NCBI GenBank assembly: GCA_030374805.1
Contig: JARGSG010000189.1
Span: 558,001-622,000, forward strand
Direction: 5' to 3'
Source of the DNA: Gracilaria gracilis
Taxonomy: Eukaryota; Rhodophyta; Florideophyceae; Gracilariales; Gracilariaceae
DNA: 64,000 bases
Position numbers and translations under genes: made by a program. The notes beneath the pieces are model-generated. The model did no database searches and was not told where the DNA came from. It worked only from the letters and a program-made list of their open reading frames with translations. Of this stretch, positions 11,836 through 22,240 are shown piece by piece (position 1 is the first letter of the stretch; each line of letters starts with the position of its first letter).

Positions 11836-12653
11836 TACTTTCCAACTTTGATCCAATTTGGTCTCAAATGATTGGATTTATGTGCCCACCGCCGGCGGCT
11901 TTGACACGTTGCAAGATACTTGTAACTTTTGGACGTTTTGCGAAATCGTCGTTTTTGGGGTCGTTTGAGGGGGGTGCCCCAGAAGGGTCAAAAACGGCGA
12001 TTTGCCGATGAGCTCCGGAGGCTTGTAACTTCTGATCCAGTTACTTGCCGGAAGCGATCTGTAGCTCGTTTGAAAGATAAAACGCTTGTCTACAGATTCG
12101 GGGGGCGCCTCCGACGAAAATTTGACAGCGTCCACCCGGATCGGCGTTGAAATTTTTCAGATGCCTGAAATGAGGTTTTCTGGGGGGTAACCCCACAGCA
12201 GTCAACTCTGGACCACTGCCTTCGTGTCAATGGAGCGGGTACTACACCCAGAGGGTTTCACAAACCTGAGGCTGGGCGGTGGCAGCCGGGCCGCCTGTGA
12301 AAGTCGTAACACAGGGCTTTGGACGCTCCGACACAAGTGCTCCCACTTGGCCGTCACTGCGTAGCGAACGCGGCCACTCCGGTGCAGTCTTGAGTGCCTC
12401 TGTGGACACACAGGTTTCCGCCCCGAAGCTCCGCTTCGACTTGTACCGCTCTGGCTTCCCCCAATGGGTGCTGGCGTTCGCCAAGTTTCCCCGAGTACTC
12501 CTTCGGCTCTCCGGTTGCAATAACCTGGAGATTCCTGATTGAACAGGGCCTCAGTCCACCGTCCTTAGCAGGAGGGCGCGGCAGGATACTAGTCTCGTAC
12601 GACTGCGTCCCTGGACCCGCTTGCACTCACGAACTCCCAGAAGAAAAAAAGTT

Positions 12654-12850
12654 GGACCAAGGCGGACGTGCTGAGCAGTGTATTTTTTTCCAATTTGTAC
12701 GGACACTCAAACAGACATGCTCGCAGGGTTACCCGCGAGCGCCACTTGCGTTCAAAAATTTGATGATTCACGAGTTCTGCAATTCGCATTACGTTTCGCA
12801 GTTTGCTACGTTCTTCATCGATGTAGGAGCCGAGACATCCACCGTTACGA
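12654..12850. other. Unassigned spacer between LINE L3 5' end and copia-B
   Basis: About 197 bases that match no other part of the window that I can see. There is no plausible ORF with recognisable content. It may be older sequence, or a piece of copia-B gag not represented elsewhere here. Confidence 0.4.
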
Positions 12851-14240
12851 GTTGCAGATCGATGTTGCACCACAAACAACTGCCAAAGAAATTTTGGGCT
12901 GAAGCCTTGAACGTAGCAGTGTATGTACGCAACAGAGTGACCGGCAGAGCCCTTCGTAGTAATTCGACTCCATTCGAGCTATGGCATGGTGAGAAGCCTG
13001 ATGTGAGCAATCTGCGTGTGTTTGGGAGCTGATGCTGGTACAAAGTTGTAGATCACAAGCTGAAGACGCTGGAGGACAGAGCAAAGGAAGCCATCTTCAT
13101 TGGGTACACTTCTGGGTCCCACGGGTACAAGTTGTGGGACTGTAAGAAGAGAAAGGTGATTGTGTCAAGAGATGTGAGGTTTGACGAGTCTTCGGGCTTA
13201 GAAGACCATGAGATCTGTGAGGAAGAGGACTATGCTGACATGGAGTTGAGTGACTTGTCTAGTCCGGATAACACCTCCAACTCTGACACATCCAGTCACC
13301 CCAGTGAAGATGAACCTTGTGCACCTGCGCCTGATGTCCATGATGCGTCTGAGAGTACCAGTGATGGTTCCACACCAGTTCCACATGTTGAGCCTGAAGG
13401 GCAAGAGACACAGCCTGTTCGTAGATCCACACGTGAGAGTAAGAAGCCTACGCGTTGGTGGGGTGGAACTGCTCTTCTGACAGCCAGTGATGACACTCCT
13501 TCTTCTTATAGTGAAGCTGTGTCACGTCCTGATTCCGAAGCATGGAAGAAGGCAATGAAGAGCGAGTACCAGTCACTGATAGAGCATGACACATGGGATC
13601 TAGTGCCTAGGCCAGCAGACAGCAACGTGATTTCGTCCAAGTGGGTGTACGTTCAGAAGTATGAAGCTGCACCATCTGGGGAACCAACTGTGAGGTACAA
13701 GGCTCGTATGGTTGCTAGAGGATTCCTGCAGATCGATGGTGTGGACTTCTCAGAGACTTATGCCCCAGTGGTGAAGTTCACTTCGATCAGGATGATTCTG
13801 TCGATTGCAGCTGTGCGAGACTTTCATTGCACCAAATGGATGTGAAGACTGCGTTTTTGAACGGCGACCTTGAGAAGACAGTGTATATGGAGCGGCCAAA
13901 AGGTTTCATACAGCAAGGGAACGGAGACTTGGTGTGTCGTTTGAAGAAAGCCATTTATGGGCTTAGACAGGCACCAAGGCAGTGGCATGCAAAGATAGAC
14001 ACGTTCCTTGTTGATGAGATGGAGTTGAAGCCGAATGACGCAGATGAGTGTGTGTACACCGGGATAATACTGGGATTTGTGGTTATCATTGCTCTATACG
14101 TGGATGACCTGCTGATAGCAAGTCCGAGCATGGAGACCATGAATCGCGTAAATGCAGAGCTGTCAACTCGGTTCCGCATGAAAGACCTCAAGGAAGCTCG
14201 TATGGTTCTCGGATTCGAGATCCACCGTGATCGAGCTAAG
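12851..14240 (+). pseudogene. copia-B pol fragment: integrase C-terminus and reverse transcriptase
   Basis: Starts within integrase at the RSMLHHKQLPKKFW motif and continues through the integrase C-terminus, an acidic Ser-rich linker (near 13200-13500) and the RT: SKWVYVQKYE, YKARMVARGF, VDFSETYAPVVKF, QMDVKTAFLNG (13832) and LYVDDLLIAS (14094). Breaks are a TGA after FGS at 13030-13032 and a one-base deletion near 13828 that separates FHLHQM into two frames. The 5' half of the element is missing. The RT is then split by the TRIM element at 14241 and continues at 21581 after a CTAAG duplication. Confidence 0.9.
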
Positions 14241-14320
14241 TGTTGGAAAACAGATGAGCTATTGGCACTATGCTCTCTTGTGACACAGGGCGTGCAGTTC
14301 ATGTATTTGAACTTTCAACA
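14241..14320 (-). repeat. TRIM LTR a (3'-most in element orientation)
   Basis: 80 bp, plus-strand ends TGTTGGAAAACAG and TTGAACTTTCAACA. Differs from LTR c by about two bases (CACTATG and GCGTGC against CGCTATG and GCGCGC). Confidence 0.88.
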
Positions 14321-14489
14321 CTCCCCTTCGACCTCTGCTCACTGCCAAGTCGAAGGACAAAGCTTACAGAAGAACTGATCTACCTGATCTGGTTACCTTC
14401 ACACTGTAACTCTACTTCTCCTGTACACATATACAATCTCTTTGTCAAATGTCACTTCTGGGACTCGAACCCAAGGTCTACAGCGTAAA

Positions 14490-14504
14490 GCTGGGCCCAT
14501 GACC
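14490..14504 (-). promoter_or_regulatory. TRIM primer binding site, internal unit 1
   Basis: On the minus strand GGTCATGGGCCCAGC directly follows LTR b. It differs by one base from the site in unit 2 and from the copia-A site, and corresponds to the anticodon arm of initiator tRNA-Met (CTGGGCCCATAACC). Confidence 0.75.
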
Positions 14505-14541
14505 TGTTGGATAACAGATGAGCTATTGGCGCTATGCTCTC
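14505..14541 (-). repeat. TRIM LTR b, left part, interrupted by copia-A
   Basis: 37 bp of the middle 80-bp repeat, ending in the CTCTC that is duplicated on the far side of copia-A. Confidence 0.88.
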
Positions 14542-15254
14542 TAACGTTACGCACGCAGGTAGGGTAGAAAGGGAAGTAAGTAGAGATGGATGTTGAAGAA
14601 AGAGAAAGTAAAAAAAGTGAAGGTTGACGGCCTTGGGTCGACCCGTTTACTCGAGGGTCGTCGATCGCAACCTACAAATACCCTAGTCCGCGCTTCACCG
14701 TCGTCGCAGCAAGCGACGACGGCGGTCGTTACAAGTTGCACGTGTGTGCAGTTGTACACGGAAAGCGCGCGCAAACTAGAGTACAACAATTTCAAATAAC
14801 TAAATCAATCAACACTACAAATCCATTGCCAGTCCTTTGATTCAGAACCAGATCTAAAAAATCATCAATTTGCATGGCGGCACTACAACCGCCTTGCGCA
14901 GCCCAGAATCGCATATTGCATGCAAACCGCCCATTCCAGCCTAGAAACGCACATCCTCGCTATCTGCATAGTTAGTCTACTACTCTAAGCCTCGTCCAAT
15001 CACAGAGCTCCACTTGGCCCATGCGACCATAACTCTCCATACAATCCATGGCACTTGTAGACACCACGTTGCACAAGGACATTTGCAGTAGCCAATCATA
15101 TTGCCGTTTCACGTTGGGGTTGAGCAGAGGCGCATATGCGCTTTTGCGAAGAGGGTGCCCAAAAGTGCCCATCGTCCCCAGCAACTTTGCTTCCAAGTAG
15201 TCCGAGACCAACCTGAGGGACTGACAGGCACTCGACCATGTCCCAACATCAACA
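14542..15254 (-). repeat. copia-A 3' LTR
   Basis: 713 bp. Minus-strand ends are TGTTGATGTTGGG and GCGTAACGTTA, so the terminus is TG...TA, not the usual TG...CA. U3 holds the palindrome GCGCATATGCGC and an ATTGGCT (CCAAT-type) box. Confidence 0.92.
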
Positions 15255-18200
15255 CTCCTCCTCGAGTCCCTGTGCAAGTCCAATTCGTTTCATAATTGCA
15301 AATATTCTTGCAGGGCTCATAGGTTTGGTTAAGATATCAGCATCGTTTAGCTCACTAGGAACATAGTCCACTGCAATGACATTGTCCTTCACCATATGTC
15401 TGATGAAATGAAGCTTCACGTCAATATGCTTGGCACGTCCAGAAGGGCATCGCTCACCAGCAGCCCAATCAATGGCACATTGATTGTCCGACCGAATGGG
15501 GACCTTCTCGTTCACATCAAACCCGCTCTCCCGAAGCACTCGCGATATCCAGATAACCTCTTGAGCAGCCATGGTCAACGCGTAGTACTCCGCTTCTCCA
15601 GTGGAAAGCGCAATCGATGCTTGCTTTCTTGCACCGAAGAAGCAAGTGGCCGATCCCAGTTTGATCACATATCCGGACATTGACTTACGATCAGTAGTGT
15701 CACCAGCATAGTCTGAGTCCACAAAGCCATTCAAGTTCAGAGATCCAGCTCGGTAGAGCAACCCATGGCCACACGTCCCACGCAGGTACCGTAGTACTCG
15801 CTTTGCAGCTCTGTGACAGTATGCTGTGGGAGCGTTCTGAAATCGTGCAAGGATAAGGACTGGAGCAAGAATATCAAGTCTCGTGCGCAATGCCAAGTAC
15901 AACAAGGACCCAATCATCTGCTGATATAGTTGCACATCCTTGGCAGTCTTGTCCTCCTCCGCTGCTAGTGATGAGAAAAACGACTCCACCATTGGACTGG
16001 GAGCTGGCTTGGCGTTGTGCAGTCCAAATCGGCGTAGCACTCCCTCGATGTAAAGGGGCTGTCCAAGCTTGAGGCCCGTAAGTTGACCCTCAGAATCCGC
16101 CGCCCAAGTCAACTCAACGCCAAGGTAGAAGCTCTCTCGATCTTGAACTCGAAGTTCGTACAATCCTTTGAGCTCCTCCAAGAGTGACGAACGTTGCGCA
16201 GCAGTTGGTGTGAAAACCAGGAGGTCATCAACGTAAACAAGGATGTATACGTACGCGTTGTGCCCAATGCGGCGCCTAAACACACACGGAGCACTAGGGA
16301 GTTCTTCAAATCCTAAGTCCTTGAGATCTTGACTGAACTTTGTATGCCAAGCCAGGTGAGCCTGCTTAAGTCCGTACATGGCTTTCACCAACTTGTAACA
16401 GCATGGCTTCAGCCAAGGCACACCACGTGGAGACGTGACCCAAACATCCTCCTTCAGCTCCCCATTCAAGAAGGCGGTCGTCACGTCCACTTGAGCAACA
16501 AACATCTGGAGGCACATGGTAAGGTACAGGAACATACGAACCAGGTTGAAAGACACAACTGGTGCATAAGTCTCCATGTAGTCCTGACCAAAAGTCTGGT
16601 GATTTCCACCAGCAACAACACGAGCCTTGAAGCGCTCAACCGACCCATCTGCATTCCGCTTCACTTTCAGGACGATATGGGTTGGCAGAGGTTGCGATGC
16701 GGGAGAATGATCGGGTACCCATGTACCCTTGCTCTCAAGAGAGGCCAGTTCTTCTTCGATCGCAGTCTCCCATAAGCTCTTCTCCAATGGAGACGCACAC
16801 ATGGCTTCCTTCAAAGTCGGTTCATCACTTGTAGTCACTTCAACTGTTTGCGATGTGGCAGCGCCAGCCATGTTCCACCACCGTGTAGGTGCGCGGCGTG
16901 TTCGTCGCGGGTACCGGGACTCAGGTTGTGAGCCAGTTGGCTCATTAGGCTCCTCCGTGGTGGATTCATCCTGGTTGTCATCCTCACCTTCACTACCGGT
17001 GAGTTCATTATTATCGACATCATCAGCTTCACCCGTTCTGTCAGTGTGCAATTCAGGTGCATTACTTTCCTGCAGTTGAGAACCAACATCATCGTCGACC
17101 ACTTCGTCAATGCAAATCTCACCGGAGTGCTCGCTGTCACTCTTGCATTCCGAGTTGCAACTGAAGTCTTCATCAGAAGCGATCTCATCATCCATGTAGC
17201 CCGTCAGATAGGACGCACCAGGGAAGGATGACTCATCAAACGTCACATGTCGAGACTTGATAATACGTGGTATCTCATCTTCATCTGTTACTAGAACATC
17301 GTAGACACCATGCTCAAGAGTCTGCAAGTACACCCCTTCAAGTGCACGAGACTCGAACTTGGTGTCCGGGTTCATCTTTAGTACGTACGCCGCACACCCA
17401 AACACTCGAACATTCTTCAAAGAAGGTGTGGAATCAGTTACAAGAAAGTACGGAGTGGATCCAGTGGTAGAGTGGGGAACTCTGTTGCGCACATATATAA
17501 CGTGCTTCAACGCATACGGCCATAAACAATCTGGCAGATTGGCCTGCAGCAACAACGCTCGAGCAGCTTCCTCCATTGTGCGATTAATGCGCTCTGCTAT
17601 TGCATTGTGCTCAGGGGTGTACGGAGGTGAAAACGAGGTTCCTTGGAGACCGTTTGCAGAGTTCTCCTGCACAGCAATGTACTCTTCCGCATTATCTGAG
17701 TGCACTTTGGCAATTTGAGCTCCTCCAAGCTCCTGGAGCTTCTGTGCTACAGCCGCATATACTTCTGCAAGTTCACTTCGGTGTACCATAAACCCTATTA
17801 ATGCATACCTAGAGTGTTCATCAATGAATGCTGTCGCGTATTAGAAGTGATCTGGAAATGACGGGAGCAAGGGCCCTAGGATATCAGAGTGCATAATGTC
17901 TCCGACACCAGTGGCACGATCAAACTTGCCTAAGAACGGAAGTTTGTGGGCCTTTCCAAGTCGGCATGGGCGACAGACCTCCTCCATTTGAGCCAGCTTC
18001 GGCACTCCATTGGCATACTTGTGCACAACCTGCAAGTTTCTTGGGTTGATATGCGCAAGTCGTCGACGCCATAGTTGAGCCAAGTCATTGTCGCGTGCAG
18101 AAAGGGCATGCCTAGAGTTAACTTTCGTGAGTGGATCAGGCAGAGTGTACAAACCTGACCGTTTATCTCTTTGACCGCATCCAATAACAAACCCATCAAC

Positions 18201-19547
18201 ATGCGTGAGACGCACATCGCGAGCACGGAAGAAAGACTCGATGCCCTTATCAGCCATACGTCCCACAGACACCAAGTTATATTCGAGATCAGGAACCAAG
18301 AGTGCATCTGTGGGACGCAAGTTCGCATTCTCGAACGGTAGTATGACATCACCTCGTTGTGTAGCAGTCACAGTAGACTTATCAGCCAGCAATATGGTTC
18401 GTTCGTTAACTTCATGCAACGAACTGGGGACAAATACAGACTTGGAGAAAAAGAAGTGCGATGTTGCACCACTGTCTGCATATGTGTCCATAACCCTCTC
18501 TGCTGGTGGGAGTACGGTAGACATCTCCACGGACATTCCTGCGATTTCAATCTTTGAGGACTTTCCGGACGACCTTGTCGATGGCTTGGAACTTCCGGGT
18601 TTATCCTTAGACCTCACCTTCAACTTGTCAAGAATGCTCTTGGGCAAGTGATTGTCAGGGTTGTCAGGGTTCATGTGACATCGATCAACAGTGTGTCCAT
18701 CACGATCACAGAAGGTACAATGGTAACCATTACTGGTAGCGGCAGCATACGCACGCCCCGAAGACTCGTTGTGGGTTTGACCATCTGAGTTGTCACCGTC
18801 CTCGTGGTCCAGACTGACAGGGCCGGAAGAGGATTTGAAGCTTCCAGAGCCTTTGGTCTTGCCTTTCTTGCGAGTGCGAGTGCGAACAGAACTTCCCGAA
18901 ACCATCTGTCGTGCATTATACTCGTCAATTAGAGTTGTTGCAACATAGTCCCAAGTAAGATCAGATATGTCCTTGGTGCGAAGTGCGGCTGCCGTGGACT
19001 CCAATGAGCAGCTGGGGTCAATAGAGGCAAGTAGCATCGGGGCCTTGTGAGATTCCGGAATAGCAGCGTCCTTGCCCATGCGATCCAACTGCGAGAACAG
19101 GGCAGTGAACTGGTCCACATATTCTGACATGTTCTGACCACTGTACGACATACGGAATAGTTGCGTTTGTACGGCGATCCGAGAGACTGTGCGATTGGAG
19201 GCGTAGCGTGCATCGAGCAGTTCAAGCATGCGTCCCGGATCATCATCAACATCCATTACAACTCGTAGAGGAGAATCACCAAGTGCACAAGTAATGATAG
19301 CACATGCTTTCTCCCGTTTCGCCATGATACGAGAGCTGCTTTGGGAGCTACTTGGAGCCGTATCTTGGGTAGTAGCAGCTGTTGAGGATTGCTCTGAGCT
19401 CGATACCACAACGTTCCAGACACCTTTGATTCGGCATGCGGCACGAAGGCGATGGCGCCAAAGGGTATAATCTTCCCCACGCTTACCATGAAAGCGTGGG
19501 ATCTTGCCACCAGAGTTGGTTTCAGACTCAACTTCCGAGTCCGACAT
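15249..19547 (-). pseudogene. copia-A gag-pol polyprotein with one nonsense codon
   Basis: One frame of about 1432 codons from ATG 19547 (MSDSEVESE) to TGA 15249-15251. Order: Gag with a CCHC knuckle C-x2-C-x4-H-x4-C near 18735-18680; protease YADSGATSH near 18485; the GAG-pre-integrase domain; integrase with D (HSDILGP), D (VHSDNAEEY) and E (YTPEHNAIAER); RT with VDVTTAFLNG and VYVDDLLVF; RNase H with FVDSDYAG and STGEAEYYAL. The in-frame TAA at 17841-17843 replaces the CAA (Gln) found in the copy at 61229. Otherwise the frame is open. Gag and Pol share one frame, as in copia, so no frameshift is needed. The last codons LEEE are encoded by the polypurine tract and the stop lies inside the LTR. 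Confidence 0.95.
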
Positions 19548-20538
19548 GTTCCAAAACAGAGTTATCAACCTCCAGTACAAGGGATTTCACGAGTAGAAGA
19601 GAAACGAAGGAATCAGAGAAGCCGCGTGAGGGAAACAATTCTTCCGTCACAAAAAAGGGTAGGGCTGGAGTGGAGTAAGGACTCAACACTAAACAGCGAG
19701 GACGCCAGCGGAGAATCTGTAACGAAGTCTGCAACGCTCGTCTGGACGCGTCCAGTACGCGATCACAAGCGGAGTGGAACTCGACGCTTGGAGTATACTC
19801 ACCGGTGAGAGACAACCAACCCGGAACAGAAAGGGCAGAGTGAAGGATACAATGCCACTTCCCCACAAGCAAATAAAGGAGGGGCTGGAGTGGAGTCAAG
19901 CTCAACAATCAACAGCGAGGACGCCAGCGGAGACTGTGAGGTAGTCTGCAACGCTCGTCGGGACGCGTCCCGTACGCGATCACAGGCGGAGTTCGGAGAC
20001 TCGACGCCTGGAGCAAGCTCACGGGTGAGGTACAACTCGAACCCGGAATGATGATGATACTTCTAAAGCAGGCGCACTGACAGGAGAAACTACCTCCGCT
20101 ACCCTGTGGGTCCGAACCCCTGGTCCCCGGTTACTCTCCCCGGGTGAGGCACGATTTGATCACCTACCAAGCTCTGCGTACTTCAGAGCGAGGCGCTGTT
20201 AGTCCCTACGAGACGTCCCAAGGAGGGTACTAGTCGAGATACACGTTCCCCAGTTAAACCCTTGGTGGTCTCTTACAAGAAAGTAGCTCGGTCTTTCGGC
20301 GCAGTACGGTCGCTCCTACGCTTCCAAGCCCGTTTCATCGACCTCCGTACTCCACGGACGCAGAGCAGGATTTGCTGTCTCCCTTGTCTCGAGCCGGCGG
20401 GTTACTAACAAACGCGATATGTGTTCACCATGCGCCAGAGAGAAAGCAGCGGGGTACTCAAACGCAGATAGGAAAACTTCTTGAATCCAAAGAAACGTAG
20501 TAAGTAAGAAATGAGCGCGACGTCTGCAAGTTGTCGAC
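19548..20538 (-). other. copia-A leader with two tandem repeats
   Basis: About 1 kb between primer site and gag ATG, repeated at 36075-37059 and 58535-59525. No long ORF. Its 3' half has two imperfect repeats of about 220 bp, each with a 14-base perfect palindrome (19742-19755 and 19959-19972). Confidence 0.75.
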
Positions 20539-20555
20539 GCTCTGGGCCCATAACC
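20539..20555 (-). promoter_or_regulatory. copia-A primer binding site
   Basis: Minus strand GGTTATGGGCCCAGAGC abuts the 5' LTR with no gap. It matches the anticodon stem-loop complement of initiator tRNA-Met, not its 3' end, which indicates half-tRNA priming as in Drosophila copia. Confidence 0.8.
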
Positions 20556-21268
20556 TAACGTTACGCACGCAGGTAGGGTAGAAAGGGAAGTAAGTAGAGA
20601 TGGATGTTGAAGAAAGAGAAAGTAAAACAAGTGAAGGTTGACGGCCTTGGGTCGACCCGTTTACTCGAGGGTCGTCGATCGCAACCTACAAATACCCTAG
20701 TCCGCGCTTCACCGTCGTCGCAGCAAGCGACGACGGCGGTCGTTACAAGTTGCACGTGTGTGCAGTTGTACACGGAAAGCGCGCGCAAACTAGAGTACAA
20801 CAATTTCAAATAACTAAATCAATCAACACTACAAATCCATTGCCAGTCCTTTGATTCAGAACCAGATCTAAAAAATCATCATTTTGCATGGCGGCACTAC
20901 AACCGCCTTGCGCAGCCCAGAATCGCATATTGCATGCAAACCGCCCATTCCAGCCTAGAAACGCACATCCTCGCTATCTGCATAGTTAGTCTACTACTCT
21001 AAGCCTCGTCCAATCACAGAGCTCCACTTGGCCCATGCGACCATAACTCTCCATACAATCCATGGCACTTGTAGACACCACGTTGCACAAGGACATTTGC
21101 AGTAGCCAATCATATTGCCGTTTCACGTTGGGGTTGAGCAGAGGCGCATATGCGCTTTTGCGAAGAGGGTGCCCAAAAGTGCCCATCGTCCCCTGCAACT
21201 TTGCTTCCAAGTAGTCCGAGACCAACCTGAGGGACTGACAGGCACTCGACCATGTCCCAACATCAACA
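20556..21268 (-). repeat. copia-A 5' LTR
   Basis: 713 bp, nearly identical to 14542-15254. It is followed on the minus strand by the primer site at once. Confidence 0.92.
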
Positions 21269-21273
21269 CTCTC

Positions 21274-21316
21274 TTGTGACACAGGGCGTGCAGTTCATGT
21301 ATTTGAGCTTTCAACA
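21274..21316 (-). repeat. TRIM LTR b, right part
   Basis: 43 bp that complete the middle repeat after the CTCTC duplication at 21269-21273. Confidence 0.88.
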
Positions 21317-21485
21317 CTCCCCTTCGACCTGTGCTCACTGTCAAGCCGAAGGACAAAGCTTACAGAAGAACTGATCTACCTGATTTGGTTACCTTCACAC
21401 TCTAACTCTACTTCTGCTGTACACATATACAATCTCTTTGTCAAATGTCCCTTCTGGGACTCGAACCCAAGGTCTACAGCGTAAA

Positions 21486-21500
21486 GCTGGGCCCATAACC
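21486..21500 (-). promoter_or_regulatory. TRIM primer binding site, internal unit 2
   Basis: Minus strand GGTTATGGGCCCAGC, immediately after LTR c. The same core follows the LTRs of copia-A. This is the sequence class used by Drosophila copia, which primes from an internally cut initiator tRNA-Met. Confidence 0.8.
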
Positions 21501-21580
21501 TGTTGGAAAACAGATGAGCTATTGGCGCTATGCTCTCTTGTGACACAGGGCGCGCAGTTCATGTATTTGAACTTTCAACA
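21501..21580 (-). repeat. TRIM LTR c (5' LTR in element orientation)
   Basis: 80 bp, followed by the CTAAG duplication and then by copia-B RT codons. Confidence 0.88.
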
Positions 21581-22240
21581 CTAAGCGACAGCTGTACCTG
21601 ACTCAGTCTGCGTACACGCAAAAGGTCTTGGAACGTTTCGGAATGCATCAGTCTAAGCCAGTTGACAATCCCATAGAATCCGGTGTAGACTTGTCTGTTG
21701 TTGAGGAGGTACTCACGGATGTTCCGTATCGTCAGGCGATTGGCAGTCTCATGTATTTGTCTGTGGGAACTCGTCCAGATATCTCATGCCCAGTGTCCAA
21801 ACTTGCCAAGTATGTGGAGAAACCTGGAGGGACTCACTGGAAGGCAGTCGAACGTGTGCTTCGCTATCTCAACGGTACTTGCTTCTTTGGACTCACTCAC
21901 TTACGGCTCTACCACTGATCTGGAACTGCACGGCTATGTGGACTCTGACTGGGCAGGCGATGTTGCCAACCGCAAGTCTACCAGTCGATATCTGTTCATG
22001 ATGAGCGGTGGTTCAGTGTCTTGGAGCTCGCGTCAGCAGGAAGTGGTTGAGCTGTCGAGTACTGAAGCTGAGTATGTGAGTCTATGCTCTGGTACCAAGG
22101 AAGCGATCTGGTTAAGGCGACTTTGGAACGGCATTGCTATTGTGATTGGAGTTGAAGTGGACGGGTCTGTCAAAGTCTTGGTTGAACCGACGCCTGTGTA
22201 CGTTGACAACCAAGGCTTCATCGACCTTGCTCGAAATGGA
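21581..22240 (+). pseudogene. copia-B pol fragment: RT C-terminus and RNase H
   Basis: Continues the frame broken at 14240: RQLYLTQSA, then the RT connection region, the VGTRPDIS motif, and RNase H with GYVDSDWAGD (near 21935) and LSSTEAEYVSL (near 22055). A two-base change near 21897 (CACTCACTTACGG) shifts the frame between FFGLT and YGSTTD. It ends at DLARNG where the T-run of LINE L4 begins. About 40 codons and the 3' LTR are missing. Confidence 0.88.

Larger units (their letters stand above)
7442..12653 (-). mobile_element. 5' part of LINE copy L3, split by a pogo element
   Basis: Reading on the minus strand, this repeats the first 3.15 kb of L2 (5'UTR and ORF1) and stops at the codons for GAPTYD near 7446. 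ORF2 and the tail are missing. At 11837-9768 the 5'UTR is split by the pogo-like transposon with a TA duplication. L2 and L3 thus form a 5'-end-outward inverted pair centred near 7440. By eye they differ mainly in homopolymer length, so the duplication is recent. Confidence 0.88.
14542..21268 (-). mobile_element. Complete copia-A LTR retrotransposon
   Basis: 6727 bp with two 713-bp LTRs that differ by about three bases by eye, flanked by CTCTC (14537-14541 and 21269-21273). It lies in the middle LTR of the TRIM. Order on the minus strand: 5' LTR, primer site, 1 kb leader, one gag-pol frame, 3' LTR. Low LTR divergence means a recent insertion, but an in-frame TAA at 17841-17843 now splits the gag-pol. 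The three copia-A copies in the window share LTR, leader and coding sequence. Confidence 0.95.
14241..21580 (-). mobile_element. Tandem TRIM-like miniature LTR element (LTR-int-LTR-int-LTR)
   Basis: Without the copia-A inside it, this element is 608 bp: three 80-bp direct repeats (14241-14320; 14505-14541 joined to 21274-21316; 21501-21580) and two 184-bp internal parts (14321-14504, 21317-21500). The repeats begin TGTTG and end CAACA on either strand. The whole is flanked by CTAAG at 14236-14240 and 21581-21585, and removing it restores the copia-B codons for DRAKRQLYL as seen in the uninterrupted copy at 24230. Orientation is minus because the internal part starts there with GGTTATGGGCCCAGC (primer site) and ends with a purine tract before the next repeat. 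It has no ORF. Small size, LTRs, primer site and tract fit TRIM elements; being tandem with shared LTRs is a known TRIM habit. Confidence 0.88.

Noticed and set aside
14455..14520. A tRNA gene, because of the perfect T-arm and an anticodon-like segment
   Set aside because: No acceptor stem pairs and the D-arm is degenerate; the segment is repeated as part of the TRIM.
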